A DNA stretch of 64,000 nt. Origin: Bacillus solitudinis. GTDB taxonomy: Bacteria > Bacillota > Bacilli > Bacillales > Bacillaceae_D. The first letter of the stretch is position 1. The number at the start of each line of letters is the position of its first letter. The position numbers and the translations under genes were made by a program. Under the pieces are notes generated by a model. It did no database searches. It was not told where the DNA came from and was given only the letters and a program-made list of their open reading frames with translations. The DNA lies in assembly GCF_002797395.1 (NCBI RefSeq), contig NZ_KZ454943.1:2713871-2777870 (forward strand), given 5' to 3'. Below, piece after piece: positions 24,649 to 33,054 of this stretch.

Positions 24649-27072
24649 ATGAAATTTCAAGAATTAATTGCACAAATGACGTTAGAAGAAAAAGCATCTT
24701 TGATGTCAGGAAAAGATTTTTGGCAAACAAAGGATATAAAGCGTCTTGGAATTAATAGTATGTTTCTTGCTGATGGCCCGCACGGAATTAGAAGGCAAGA
24801 GGTAGCAGCGGACCAATTAGGATTAAATGCCGGTATACCAGCGACATGTTATCCAACAGCGTCTACAGTAGCCAATAGCTGGAATACTGAATTAGGTGAA
24901 AAGGTTGGAGATTATCTTGGTGAAGAGGCCATTTCCCAAAGAGTAAATGTTTTACTTGGACCAGGAATTAATATGAAAAGAAACCCATTATGTGGACGGA
25001 ATTTCGAGTATTTTAGTGAAGATCCTTACCATGCAGGGAAAATGGCTGCTAGTTATATCAAAGGAATTCAATCTCATGGGGTATCTGCTTGTGTAAAGCA
25101 TTTTGCAGTGAACAATCAGGAAGAAAGACGAATGTCTATTGATACGATAGTTGATGAGAGAACGCTGAGAGAAATCTACTTAACCGCTTTTGAAATAGCA
25201 GTTAAGGAAGGAAAAACAAAAACGATTATGTCTTCCTACAATAGATTAAATGGTGTTTATACGAATGAGAACCAGCATTTAATGAAAGATATTCTTCGAA
25301 ATGAGTGGAATTACAGTGGGGTTGTTGTTACCGACTGGGGAGGAAGTAATGATCGAATAGCAGGTTTGATCGCAGGAAATGAACTTGAAATGCCAACCAC
25401 AGCAGGTCAAACGGATCAAGAAATTATTGAAGCGGTAAAATCAGGAAAAATTAAAGAAGAACTACTTGATGAAAGTGTAGATAGACTACTTGATTTAATT
25501 TTTTCAACTAGTGAAGTATTTGAAAGACCGGGAAAAAAGGAATTTGATATCGAGAAACATCATAGAGTAGCTCAAAAAGTAGCGGAAGAATCGATTGCCC
25601 TTCTCAAGAATGAGGACAATTTATTACCTCTTAAATTCGGTAAAAAGGTCGCCGTTATTGGTGATTTTGCGAAGGATGCACGGTATCAAGGGGCGGGTTC
25701 TTCCATTGTAAATCCTACAATACTTGACCATACAATGGATTGTTTTGAGGAATCAGGTATTGTTAGTATTGGATATGAGCAGGGCTTTGACCGATATGGA
25801 AAGAAAAATAAAGAACTAATCACTAGGGCGTGTTCACTTGCTGAAAAAGCAGACGTTGTATTTCTTTACATTGGTTTAGATGAAGTAACAGAGGCTGAAG
25901 GTTTGGACAGACAAAGTATGAAGATACCCCCTAACCAGATTGCTTTGTTAAATGCTTTATATGAAGTGAACCAAAACATCGTTGCTATCCTTTCCTGTGG
26001 TTCTGCAGTCGAAATGCCATGGATCGATAAAGTGAAAGGCTTACTGCATGGATACCTAGGTGGACAAGCGGGGGCGCGGGCTATTCTTAGAGTTCTCTCG
26101 GGTGATGTGAATCCTTCAGGTAAATTGTCTGAGACGTATCTGCTCCGCTATGAGGATACACCTTCCTACTGTAACTTTCCTGGTAACGAAGCAAGCGTGG
26201 AATATAGAGAGGCGATATATATAGGCTATCGTTATTATGATTCGGCGGATGTAGATGTCCTCTTCCCGTTTGGTTATGGACTTAGCTACACCACTTTTGA
26301 ATATTCTAATATACGTGTTGATAAAGATGGAGTAACATTTAAATTGACTAATACTGGACATGTTGCAGGCATGGAGATTGCTCAGTTGTACGTTGGTTGT
26401 AAATCTGACGCTATCTTCCGTGCTAAGAAGGAATTAAAAGGGTTTGATAAGATATTTATAAATGCAGGCGAAACAAAAACAGTGGCTATCCCGTTTGATG
26501 ATAAGACTTTTCGCTATTTTAATGTAAAAACCAATCAATGGGAAATTGAAGAAGCAGAATATGAAATCATGATTGGTGCATCGATCGCTGATATTCGTTT
26601 GAAGGAGACGATTTTTGTTGAAGGAACAGGGGCTCCACTCCCGTATAATAAAGAATTGTTGCCTTCCTATTATTCGGCAAAAGCAAACAATGTGACCCAA
26701 GATGAATTTGAGGCTTTAATTGAAAGAAAAGTACCAGTAGCGACTTGGGATCGAAGTAAGCCACTTGGGTACACTGACACGATTGAACAGTGTCAATATG
26801 CTAAGGGGTTATTTGGGCGACTGATGTATTACTCCGTTGTTTTTGTCCATTGGTTTCTGTGGAAGGTAGGCAGAAGAAGTACGGCAAACCTTATTATGAT
26901 GTCCATCTATCATATGCCGTTTAGAGGAATTGCGAGATTAACAGGCGGAATTGTGAATATGCCAATGTTAGATGGGATATTAATGATGGTAAATGGACAT
27001 TTCTTTAAAGGGTTAAGTCATGTGTTTAAGGAAAGAAAGAAGAAAGTAAAGTTGGCAAAGTTCCACTCATAG
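24649..27072 (+). CDS. Family 3 glycoside hydrolase (second 807-residue paralogue)
   Basis: Same length and colinear over its whole length with the gene at 19951, including the catalytic VVVTDWGG (Asp229), CGRNFEYFSEDP, VKHFAVNNQEERR and the C-terminal HMPFRGIARLTGGIVNMPMLDG tail. The 5' leader is shared as well, so the pair arose by a duplication that included upstream sequence. Differences are scattered and mostly conservative, so both copies look functional. Predicted cytoplasmic beta-glucosidase-type enzyme. It is followed by its own terminator and then by a GH43 gene. Confidence 0.92.
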   Translation: MKFQELIAQMTLEEKASLMSGKDFWQTKDIKRLGINSMFLADGPHGIRRQEVAADQLGLNAGIPATCYPTASTVANSWNTELGEKVGDYLGEEAISQRVNVLLGPGINMKRNPLCGRNFEYFSEDPYHAGKMAASYIKGIQSHGVSACVKHFAVNNQEERRMSIDTIVDERTLREIYLTAFEIAVKEGKTKTIMSSYNRLNGVYTNENQHLMKDILRNEWNYSGVVVTDWGGSNDRIAGLIAGNELEMPTTAGQTDQEIIEAVKSGKIKEELLDESVDRLLDLIFSTSEVFERPGKKEFDIEKHHRVAQKVAEESIALLKNEDNLLPLKFGKKVAVIGDFAKDARYQGAGSSIVNPTILDHTMDCFEESGIVSIGYEQGFDRYGKKNKELITRACSLAEKADVVFLYIGLDEVTEAEGLDRQSMKIPPNQIALLNALYEVNQNIVAILSCGSAVEMPWIDKVKGLLHGYLGGQAGARAILRVLSGDVNPSGKLSETYLLRYEDTPSYCNFPGNEASVEYREAIYIGYRYYDSADVDVLFPFGYGLSYTTFEYSNIRVDKDGVTFKLTNTGHVAGMEIAQLYVGCKSDAIFRAKKELKGFDKIFINAGETKTVAIPFDDKTFRYFNVKTNQWEIEEAEYEIMIGASIADIRLKETIFVEGTGAPLPYNKELLPSYYSAKANNVTQDEFEALIERKVPVATWDRSKPLGYTDTIEQCQYAKGLFGRLMYYSVVFVHWFLWKVGRRSTANLIMMSIYHMPFRGIARLTGGIVNMPMLDGILMMVNGHFFKGLSHVFKERKKKVKLAKFHS

Positions 27073-27085
27073 TTGGGCATTGACT

Positions 27086-27128
27086 CAAGCCATTTTGATG
27101 ATGAAGCATCAAAACGGCTTGTTTTTTT
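27086..27128 (+). terminator. Terminator after the third GH3 gene
   Basis: CAAGCCATTTTGATG and CATCAAAACGGCTTG form a stem with one mismatch, followed by seven T residues. Confidence 0.87.
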
Positions 27129-27248
27129 ATCCAGTAAACAATTAGTTTATCCTCCGAACGGTTAGTTGATGGTTAAGTCCGAGAATTGCTGTAGAATAAA
27201 ACATATAGAATGATCGTGATAAAGGGAAAGAATAGGGGCCATAAATCG

Positions 27249-28703
27249 ATGAAAAAACAAGCTTTTAATCCATTTTTACCAAGTTACGAGTATATTCCGG
27301 ATGGTGAACCTTATGTATTTGGAGATCGATTATATGTCTACGGTTCTCATGATAGGTTTAACGGAAAGCTATTTTGTATGAATGATTATGTTTGTTGGTC
27401 TGCTCCAATTGGTGATTTAACGGATTGGACATACGAAGGGGTTATCTATAGAAAGGTACAGGATCCTAAAAATCGAATAGGGCTTTATCAAATGTTTGCT
27501 CCGGATGTCACAAAAGGAGTAGATGGAAGGTATTATTTATATTATACACTTGGCTTCCGAAGTATAATGGCTATTGCTGTTTGTGATAAGCCGAATGGAG
27601 CATTTGAGTTTTATGGTTATATCAGTCTACCAAATGGAGAACTTTTATGGAATAAAAAAGGGGATCCGTATTTGTTTGATCCAGGTGTCTTTGGTGACGA
27701 TGATGGAAAGGTCTACTTGTATTCAGGGTTTGCACCAAAGAAAGGGGTTCCTAGCATTCTTACTGACTTTAAAAGGAGAACCTTTAGAGGGGGCTACGTC
27801 ATCGAGTTAGAACCTGATATGAAGACAGTGAAAGGGGAGCCAAAACTGGTTTTTCCTAAAGTAGGTGAATCGGAAGGAACTGGTTTTGAAGGACATGAAT
27901 TCTTTGAAGCCTGCTCTATGAGAAAAATAGAAAATACGTATTACTTTATCTATTCCTCGATAAATGGACATGAATTATGTTATGCAACGAGCAAAAGTCC
28001 TGTTGGGGGATTCGAGTATGGCGGAACGATAATTAGCAATGGCGATTTATTTATTAATGGTTTTTCAGAGGATAATAAGGCTTATAATTATATAGGGAAT
28101 AACCATGGCAGTATTGTTTGTATTAAAGAGCAATGGTATGTGTTCTACCACAGACAAACGAACAGACATCATTTCTCTAGACAAGCACTTGCGGAACCGA
28201 TTGAAATAAAAGAAGATGGTACGATCGCACAGGTGGAAATGACGAGTTGCGGGTTGAACAATGGTCCTCTATCTGGAAATGGAGAGTATGAGGCACGAAT
28301 TGCATGCCACCTCATGTCAGAAAAAGGGGCAGGAAGATATGGGACATATCTCGGGAATATAAGATTTAAGAACCATCCCTATTTTACACAAACGGGTAAG
28401 GACAGAGAACATAATCCGACACAATATATAGCCAACATGAAAGATGGAGCTGTTGCTGGTTATAAATATTTTATGATCAAGGATGTAAAGGGAATGGCTG
28501 TACAAGTTAACGCCACAGGTATTGGTGAAATGCTGGTGTCAACCGAACTCAATTCCGAACCCATTGCAAGAATCCCAATTACGAAAACCAAAGGTTATAC
28601 CTATTTTCAAACGCGAGTGACTATCCAAAATGGCAAACAAGCATTATATTTCACTTATAGAGGGTCTGGTAAGATAGATTTTAAGTCGTTTATTTTAAAA
28701 TAA
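27249..28703 (+). CDS. Family 43 glycoside hydrolase with C-terminal carbohydrate-binding-like region
   Basis: Five-bladed beta-propeller enzyme, probably beta-xylosidase or alpha-L-arabinofuranosidase type. The 484-residue product has NPFLPSYEYIPDGEPYVFGDR near the start with the expected general-base Asp in IPDGEP, the second conserved Asp in YLFDPGVFGDDDGKVY, and the candidate general acid Glu in GHEFFEACSM. After residue about 330 there is a sandwich-like region resembling a carbohydrate-binding module. No signal peptide is visible, so it is likely cytoplasmic. I take the ATG at 27249, where the conserved sequence begins (MKKQAFNPFL); an earlier ATG at 27210 is possible, and neither has an ideal ribosome binding site. 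Confidence 0.88.
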   Translation: MKKQAFNPFLPSYEYIPDGEPYVFGDRLYVYGSHDRFNGKLFCMNDYVCWSAPIGDLTDWTYEGVIYRKVQDPKNRIGLYQMFAPDVTKGVDGRYYLYYTLGFRSIMAIAVCDKPNGAFEFYGYISLPNGELLWNKKGDPYLFDPGVFGDDDGKVYLYSGFAPKKGVPSILTDFKRRTFRGGYVIELEPDMKTVKGEPKLVFPKVGESEGTGFEGHEFFEACSMRKIENTYYFIYSSINGHELCYATSKSPVGGFEYGGTIISNGDLFINGFSEDNKAYNYIGNNHGSIVCIKEQWYVFYHRQTNRHHFSRQALAEPIEIKEDGTIAQVEMTSCGLNNGPLSGNGEYEARIACHLMSEKGAGRYGTYLGNIRFKNHPYFTQTGKDREHNPTQYIANMKDGAVAGYKYFMIKDVKGMAVQVNATGIGEMLVSTELNSEPIARIPITKTKGYTYFQTRVTIQNGKQALYFTYRGSGKIDFKSFILK

Positions 28704-28812
28704 TATTTGTGGATAAGCAATAATAAGCCAAGTGCCAGCCTCTCAGTCGGGTAATACGTTATGGTAATGAGAATCAAGCACCTTTTCTCGAGTGTGCGGC
28801 AGAGGTGAAATA

Positions 28813-28944
28813 TTGAATCACAGTTGCCTATTAGTAGGTTTATTATCAGGGATTTGTATTGATTTTATCCATTTAAGATGCCAAGGAAAAGGCGACGTGT
28901 ATCATGCGATGAAGATTTTGAAGAAGCAGGGGTCACTGGCTTAA
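28813..28944 (+). pseudogene. Remnant carrying a yhbH-like C-terminal end
   Basis: A 43-codon frame starting at TTG after AGAGGTGA. Its second half includes [17 protein letters not shown], which matches the C-terminal [16 protein letters not shown] of YhbH encoded at 13026-14201, also at the DNA level (about 30 bases with one gap and one substitution). The first half is hydrophobic and unrelated. A terminator hairpin follows. It is best read as the surviving 3' end of a lost yhbH-like copy, although translation of a small chimeric peptide cannot be excluded. Confidence 0.55.
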
Positions 28945-28956
28945 GTATTGAACATC

Positions 28957-28988
28957 CGCTTGCAGTTCTAGTCTGTGAGCGTTTTTTT
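28957..28988 (+). terminator. Terminator after the yhbH-like remnant
   Basis: CGCTTGCAG pairs with CTGTGAGCG (two wobble pairs) and is followed by seven T residues. Confidence 0.65.
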
Positions 28989-29074
28989 ATTGCTCAATAT
29001 GGATACAGATGGAATATTAGTAGGTATAATAGAAATATTAGTAATTAGATTTAAAAGAATTGGAGGAATGAAAT

Positions 29075-29449
29075 ATGGGCTTTTTAGATGGTTTTATGGG
29101 AAATGCTTCAGAAATTAATATTAATGAGGTAAAAAAAGAATTTGAAAAAGTATTAACGAGTGGAGAAACTGTGGATAAGGCTTATAAGTTAATTAGAGAT
29201 ATGTTTATTTTTACAAACAAAAGATTGTTACTTGTTGATAAGCAAGGTTTGACAGGGAAGAAAATAGAACTCCATTCAATTCCCTATAAAAATATTACTC
29301 ATTTTAGCATCGAAACTGCGGGTAACTTTGATTTAGATGCAGAGTTAAAAATTTGGATTTCGGGTAGTTCAACACCTATCCAAAAACAATTTAATAAAAG
29401 TTTAAATATATATGAACTTCAAAGTGTATTAGCCGAATATGTACTATAG
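29075..29449 (+). CDS. Bacterial PH-domain protein
   Basis: A 124-residue protein made of a single bacterial pleckstrin-homology-like domain. The typical pattern is present: an N-terminal helix region, then KAYKLIRDMFIFTNKRLLLVDKQG, then IPYKNITHFSIETAG, and a C-terminal helix. Such proteins are common in Firmicutes and of unknown function. It has an AATTGGAGGAAT ribosome binding site and is flanked by terminator hairpins, so it is probably monocistronic. Confidence 0.85.
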   Translation: MGFLDGFMGNASEININEVKKEFEKVLTSGETVDKAYKLIRDMFIFTNKRLLLVDKQGLTGKKIELHSIPYKNITHFSIETAGNFDLDAELKIWISGSSTPIQKQFNKSLNIYELQSVLAEYVL

Positions 29450-29584
29450 TATTAAAACAGGTGAATGTATTAATAAACTTGATTAGGAACCAATAGCTAC
29501 AAGCATTTTTCGAAGATGGAACATTCAGTCTGGTAGTGCTCGAGTAAAGGCAGTAAATAAATGACCGAGAGTTAATTAGAGTAT

Positions 29585-29626
29585 GAGGGTGTTTGAAGAG
29601 GATGACTTCAAACACTCTCTATTTTT
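29585..29626 (+). terminator. Terminator downstream of the PH-domain gene
   Basis: GAGGGTGTTTGAAG pairs with CTTCAAACACTCTC (one wobble), followed by a T-rich tract. Confidence 0.75.
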
Positions 29627-29757
29627 ATGGAACGAATTTAAGGATCTTAATAACTTGTGGATTTATGCATTAACTTCTTAGATGTACTATAAAAAGTGTT
29701 GCTTTTTCATAGAAATCTAACATTTTTTATAATTAACCTTACTTTTCTTTATTTTAA

Positions 29758-29771
29758 TGAAAGTGCTTACA
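29758..29771. promoter_or_regulatory. cre-like site upstream of the sugar uptake operon
   Basis: TGAAAGTGCTTACA differs from the CcpA consensus TGWAARCGYTWNCA at only one position (T for the first base of the central CG). It lies 40 bases before the binding-protein start codon and overlaps the likely promoter, so it fits catabolite repression of the locus. Confidence 0.65.
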
Positions 29772-29811
29772 TAATAAAATAAGAGTAACTTGTTAGAGAG
29801 GGGATATTATA

Positions 29812-31125
29812 TTGAGAAAATTTACACTATTCGCATTTATCGTTTCGTTCATGCTGTTGTTTGTTGGATGTAGTTCGCAATCGGAGGAAACGGGTTCTTC
29901 TTCTGAAAAACCACAAGAATCACAAGGTGAGAGCGAGGAAACAATTGAATTACGTATGGCTTGGTGGGGAGGTCAAGAAAGACATGACCGTACTCTGAAG
30001 GTTGTTGAATTATATGAAGAAAAGAATCCGAACGTTAAAATCGTAACAGAGTATTCAGGTTTTGATGGATATTTTGATAAATTATCAACACAAATTGCTG
30101 CTGGAAATGCGCCTGACATTGTTCAGTATGGAGGCAATCTAAATGATTTTGTTAACAAAGGAGTCGTTTTGCCACTAGATGACTATGTAGGAAATGAGTT
30201 AGAGCTTAGTAAGCATGACCAGAGTATGGTTGATGCCGCTACATTTGATGGTGAATTTTTTGGTGTCACACTTGGAACAAATGCAAGAGGTGTCCTACTT
30301 AATAAAACATTATTTGAACAAGCAAATGTAGCTTTACCTAGCGAGGAATGGACATGGGAAGAGTTTAAAGAAACTGCTAATCAGCTTTCTGCTAATTTAG
30401 AGGGGACTTACGGCACAGCAGATTTTCAAGAGGATGGATTTGGAACATTTTTAGCACAGAAAGATAAATACACCTATTTGAACGGAGAAGTGGGATTCGA
30501 AGCTGAAGATGTGAAAAACTGGTTTCAACTTTGGAAGGATTTAAGAGAAAGTGGCGGTGCTGCAATCGCTGAAGTTCAAGTTTCTGCTACACAAACCCCT
30601 GAACAATCCTTGATTGTCCAACGGAAAGTTGCTATGGAAGCTATAGCAAGTAATCAACTTGGTGCATATTTAAATGCAACTGAAGACGAATTTGTATTGT
30701 ATATTAACCCCTACGACAGTGAAACAGGAAAGAATGGAGTTGGGTTAAGACCAAGTCAATTTTTAGCAGGTTCGGCAAATACATCACATCCCGAAGAAGT
30801 AGCAAAATTCTTAAACTTTTTTGTTAATGATTTAGAAGCTACGGCTATTTTAGGTAATGATAGAGGTGCGCCAGTCAATTCAGACGTACGAGCATCTTTA
30901 ATCGATTCTGGTGATGAAGTGGACCAAGCGATTTTTGCTTATATTGATTGGGTCAGTAATACATCAGATGCTCCCTATATTCCTAATCTACCAGGATACA
31001 ATGAAAATACGCAACTCTTTACAGAAACAAGCGAACGTATTTCATTTGACCAAGCAACCGTAGAGGATGCGTCAGAAGCATATTTCAAAGAGTTATTAGA
31101 TAATATTGAAAAGTACTCTGAGTAA
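29812..31125 (+). CDS. Sugar ABC transporter substrate-binding lipoprotein
   Basis: A 437-residue extracellular solute-binding protein of the carbohydrate (family 1) class. A lipoprotein signal peptide ends in LLFVGC with the lipidated Cys at residue 20, followed by a Ser/Glu-rich linker to about residue 42. The mature part begins ELRMAWWGGQERHD and has the family segments NAPDIVQYGG and EWTWEEFKETANQL. It starts at TTG with GAGAGGGG in front. A hairpin after the gene separates it from the permease genes, which normally lets the binding protein be made in excess. The ligand is probably an oligosaccharide, given the enzymes downstream. Confidence 0.94.
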   Translation: MRKFTLFAFIVSFMLLFVGCSSQSEETGSSSEKPQESQGESEETIELRMAWWGGQERHDRTLKVVELYEEKNPNVKIVTEYSGFDGYFDKLSTQIAAGNAPDIVQYGGNLNDFVNKGVVLPLDDYVGNELELSKHDQSMVDAATFDGEFFGVTLGTNARGVLLNKTLFEQANVALPSEEWTWEEFKETANQLSANLEGTYGTADFQEDGFGTFLAQKDKYTYLNGEVGFEAEDVKNWFQLWKDLRESGGAAIAEVQVSATQTPEQSLIVQRKVAMEAIASNQLGAYLNATEDEFVLYINPYDSETGKNGVGLRPSQFLAGSANTSHPEEVAKFLNFFVNDLEATAILGNDRGAPVNSDVRASLIDSGDEVDQAIFAYIDWVSNTSDAPYIPNLPGYNENTQLFTETSERISFDQATVEDASEAYFKELLDNIEKYSE

Positions 31126-31141
31126 TTATTTCAATGAAAGG

Positions 31142-31180
31142 AAGTGACTCGCGATAGCCATTAAGCGGGTCACTTTTTCT
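31142..31180 (+). terminator. Intercistronic hairpin between binding protein and permease genes
   Basis: AAGTGACTCGC pairs with GCGGGTCACTT (one wobble) and is followed by T residues. Partial termination here would lower permease expression relative to the binding protein. Confidence 0.75.
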
Positions 31181-31204
31181 TAGATAACAGTAGGAGGGGT
31201 GGAC

Positions 31205-32158
31205 GTGGAAAACTATACGGAAAAAGAAAGCTCGATTATCAATGTAAAACCTAACCAAACTAAGAATAAAAGAGCTAGAAAGAATAGTATCATTGCCTAT
31301 ATATTTTTACTACCCTGGTTATTTGGATTTTTCGGCTTAGTGTTAGGGCCAATGATTAGTTCACTATATTTATCATTTACCCGTTTTGATTTAATGAACC
31401 CACCTAAATGGATTGGTTTATTAAACTATCAGCAAATGTTTCAGGACCATCGTTTTTGGGATGCTGTTAAGGTTACATTAACATTTGTTTTAATCGCAGT
31501 ACCTACACAACTAATAGCAGCCCTCCTCGTTGCCATTCTGTTAAACAGAGGAATGAGAGGAATCGGAATTTACCGAACGGTCTATTATTTACCTTCATTA
31601 TTAGGGGGAAGCGTTGCCATCGCCCTACTATGGAAAAATTTATTTGGTATTGATGGCTTAGTAAATCAAGTTTTGGTCTTTTTTAATATTGCTGGAAAAG
31701 GCTGGGTATCCCATCCGGATTACGCATTAAATACACTGATTATCTTAGCTACTTGGCAGTTTGGTGCTTCAATGGTTATTTTTTTAGCGGGATTAAAGCA
31801 AATACCAACCGAGTTATATGAAGCTGCTTCTGTTGATGGTGCAAGCAATACAAGAAAATTCTTTAAAATCACATTACCTCTTTTAACTCCGGTTATTTTC
31901 TTTAATTTGGTTATTGAGTTAATTAAATCAATTCAAGTGTTTACCTCTTCATACATCGTTAGTGAAGGGACAGGAGGACCAGTTAATTCAACTCTATTCT
32001 ACACGCTCTACCTTTATCAAAAAGGGTTTTCGCATTTTGAAATGGGCTATGCTTCAGCAATGGCCTGGGTACTCGTTATCGTATTAGGTACCATGACAGC
32101 GATATTATTCGTTTCATCAAAATATTGGGTCTACTATGAAGATGGGGGGAAATTATAA
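31205..32158 (+). CDS. Sugar ABC transporter permease (MalF/UgpA type)
   Basis: About 317 residues and six transmembrane helices, starting with SIIAYIFLLPWLFGFFGLVLGP. The EAA loop that contacts the ATPase is present (LYEAASVDGASNTRKFFKITLPLL). I place the start at the GTG at 31205 because TAGGAGGGG lies 5-7 bases upstream; a GTG two codons earlier overlaps that site. Its last codon abuts the start of the second permease. It forms the channel with the next gene and must use an ATPase encoded elsewhere, as MsmK-type transporters do. Confidence 0.94.
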   Translation: MENYTEKESSIINVKPNQTKNKRARKNSIIAYIFLLPWLFGFFGLVLGPMISSLYLSFTRFDLMNPPKWIGLLNYQQMFQDHRFWDAVKVTLTFVLIAVPTQLIAALLVAILLNRGMRGIGIYRTVYYLPSLLGGSVAIALLWKNLFGIDGLVNQVLVFFNIAGKGWVSHPDYALNTLIILATWQFGASMVIFLAGLKQIPTELYEAASVDGASNTRKFFKITLPLLTPVIFFNLVIELIKSIQVFTSSYIVSEGTGGPVNSTLFYTLYLYQKGFSHFEMGYASAMAWVLVIVLGTMTAILFVSSKYWVYYEDGGKL

Positions 32159-33001
32159 ATGAACAAGCAAACACCACTTAAAAGAATCTTTACTCACCTA
32201 TTTATTATTTCCTTAGGAATTCTCATGCTGTACCCAGTGTTATGGATGATTTCAAGCTCAATCAAACCCGAATATCTAATTTTTTCGTCACCAGGTCTAT
32301 GGCCTAGTGAAATTACATTTGAGAACTATACAAAAGGTTGGAATGTTGTTCGTGATATTACTTTTGGTTCCTTCTTTAAAAATTCATTTTTAATTAGTAC
32401 CATTAGCGTGGTTGCCAATCTGGTAACTTGTTCGATGGCTGCCTATGCCTTTGCGAGGCTGAAGTTTCCATTAAAGAAACTATGGTTTGCTTGCATGCTC
32501 ATGACGATCATGCTCCCAGCACATGTCACGTTAGTTCCTCAGTATACAATCTTTCATTATTTAAATTGGATTAATACCATTTTACCTTTAACGGTACCGA
32601 AGTTATTAGCGACGGATGCTTTTTTTATCTTTTTAATGATTCAATTTTTCCGAGCCATTCCTAAAGAATTGGATGAAAGCGCAACGATGGATGGTTGTGG
32701 TATTGTACAAATTTATGCACGAATTATTATGCCATTAGCTGTTCCTGTCTTAATTACAACGGCTATCTTTACATTTATTTGGACATGGGATGACTTCTTT
32801 AGTCAAATATTGTATTTAAATACTGTTGATAAATTCACGGTACCGTTAGGATTACGGTTATTTCTGGATTCACAGGGGGATTCCTCGTGGGGATCAGTGT
32901 TTGCCATGTCAGTCCTTTCTTTAATGCCAATTGCAACGGTTTTCTTTATCTTTCAAAAGTATATTGTTGAGGGGATTGCTACTACAGGATTAAAAGGGTA
33001 A
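32159..33001 (+). CDS. Sugar ABC transporter permease (MalG/UgpE type)
   Basis: A 280-residue inner-membrane permease with six predicted helices. It begins with a cytoplasmic segment and LFIISLGILMLYPVLWMISSSIK, and contains the EAA loop ELDESATMDGCGIVQIYARIIMPLA near residue 180. The ATG directly follows the TAA of the preceding gene, so the two are probably translationally coupled. A gene for the sensor kinase follows 53 bases later. Confidence 0.94.
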   Translation: MNKQTPLKRIFTHLFIISLGILMLYPVLWMISSSIKPEYLIFSSPGLWPSEITFENYTKGWNVVRDITFGSFFKNSFLISTISVVANLVTCSMAAYAFARLKFPLKKLWFACMLMTIMLPAHVTLVPQYTIFHYLNWINTILPLTVPKLLATDAFFIFLMIQFFRAIPKELDESATMDGCGIVQIYARIIMPLAVPVLITTAIFTFIWTWDDFFSQILYLNTVDKFTVPLGLRLFLDSQGDSSWGSVFAMSVLSLMPIATVFFIFQKYIVEGIATTGLKG

Positions 33002-33054
33002 AATTCTAACAATGTTTTCCTTCATCAAATATATTCAAAGAAAGGCCATCTATT

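Larger units (their letters stand above)
29450..29811. other. Intergenic region upstream of the sugar ABC transporter
   Basis: About 360 bases. It contains the terminator hairpin of the PH-domain gene at 29585-29626, AT-rich promoter-type sequence and a cre-like site at 29758. A CATAAT element at 29770 could be a -10 box overlapping that site. No further gene is seen. Confidence 0.5.
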
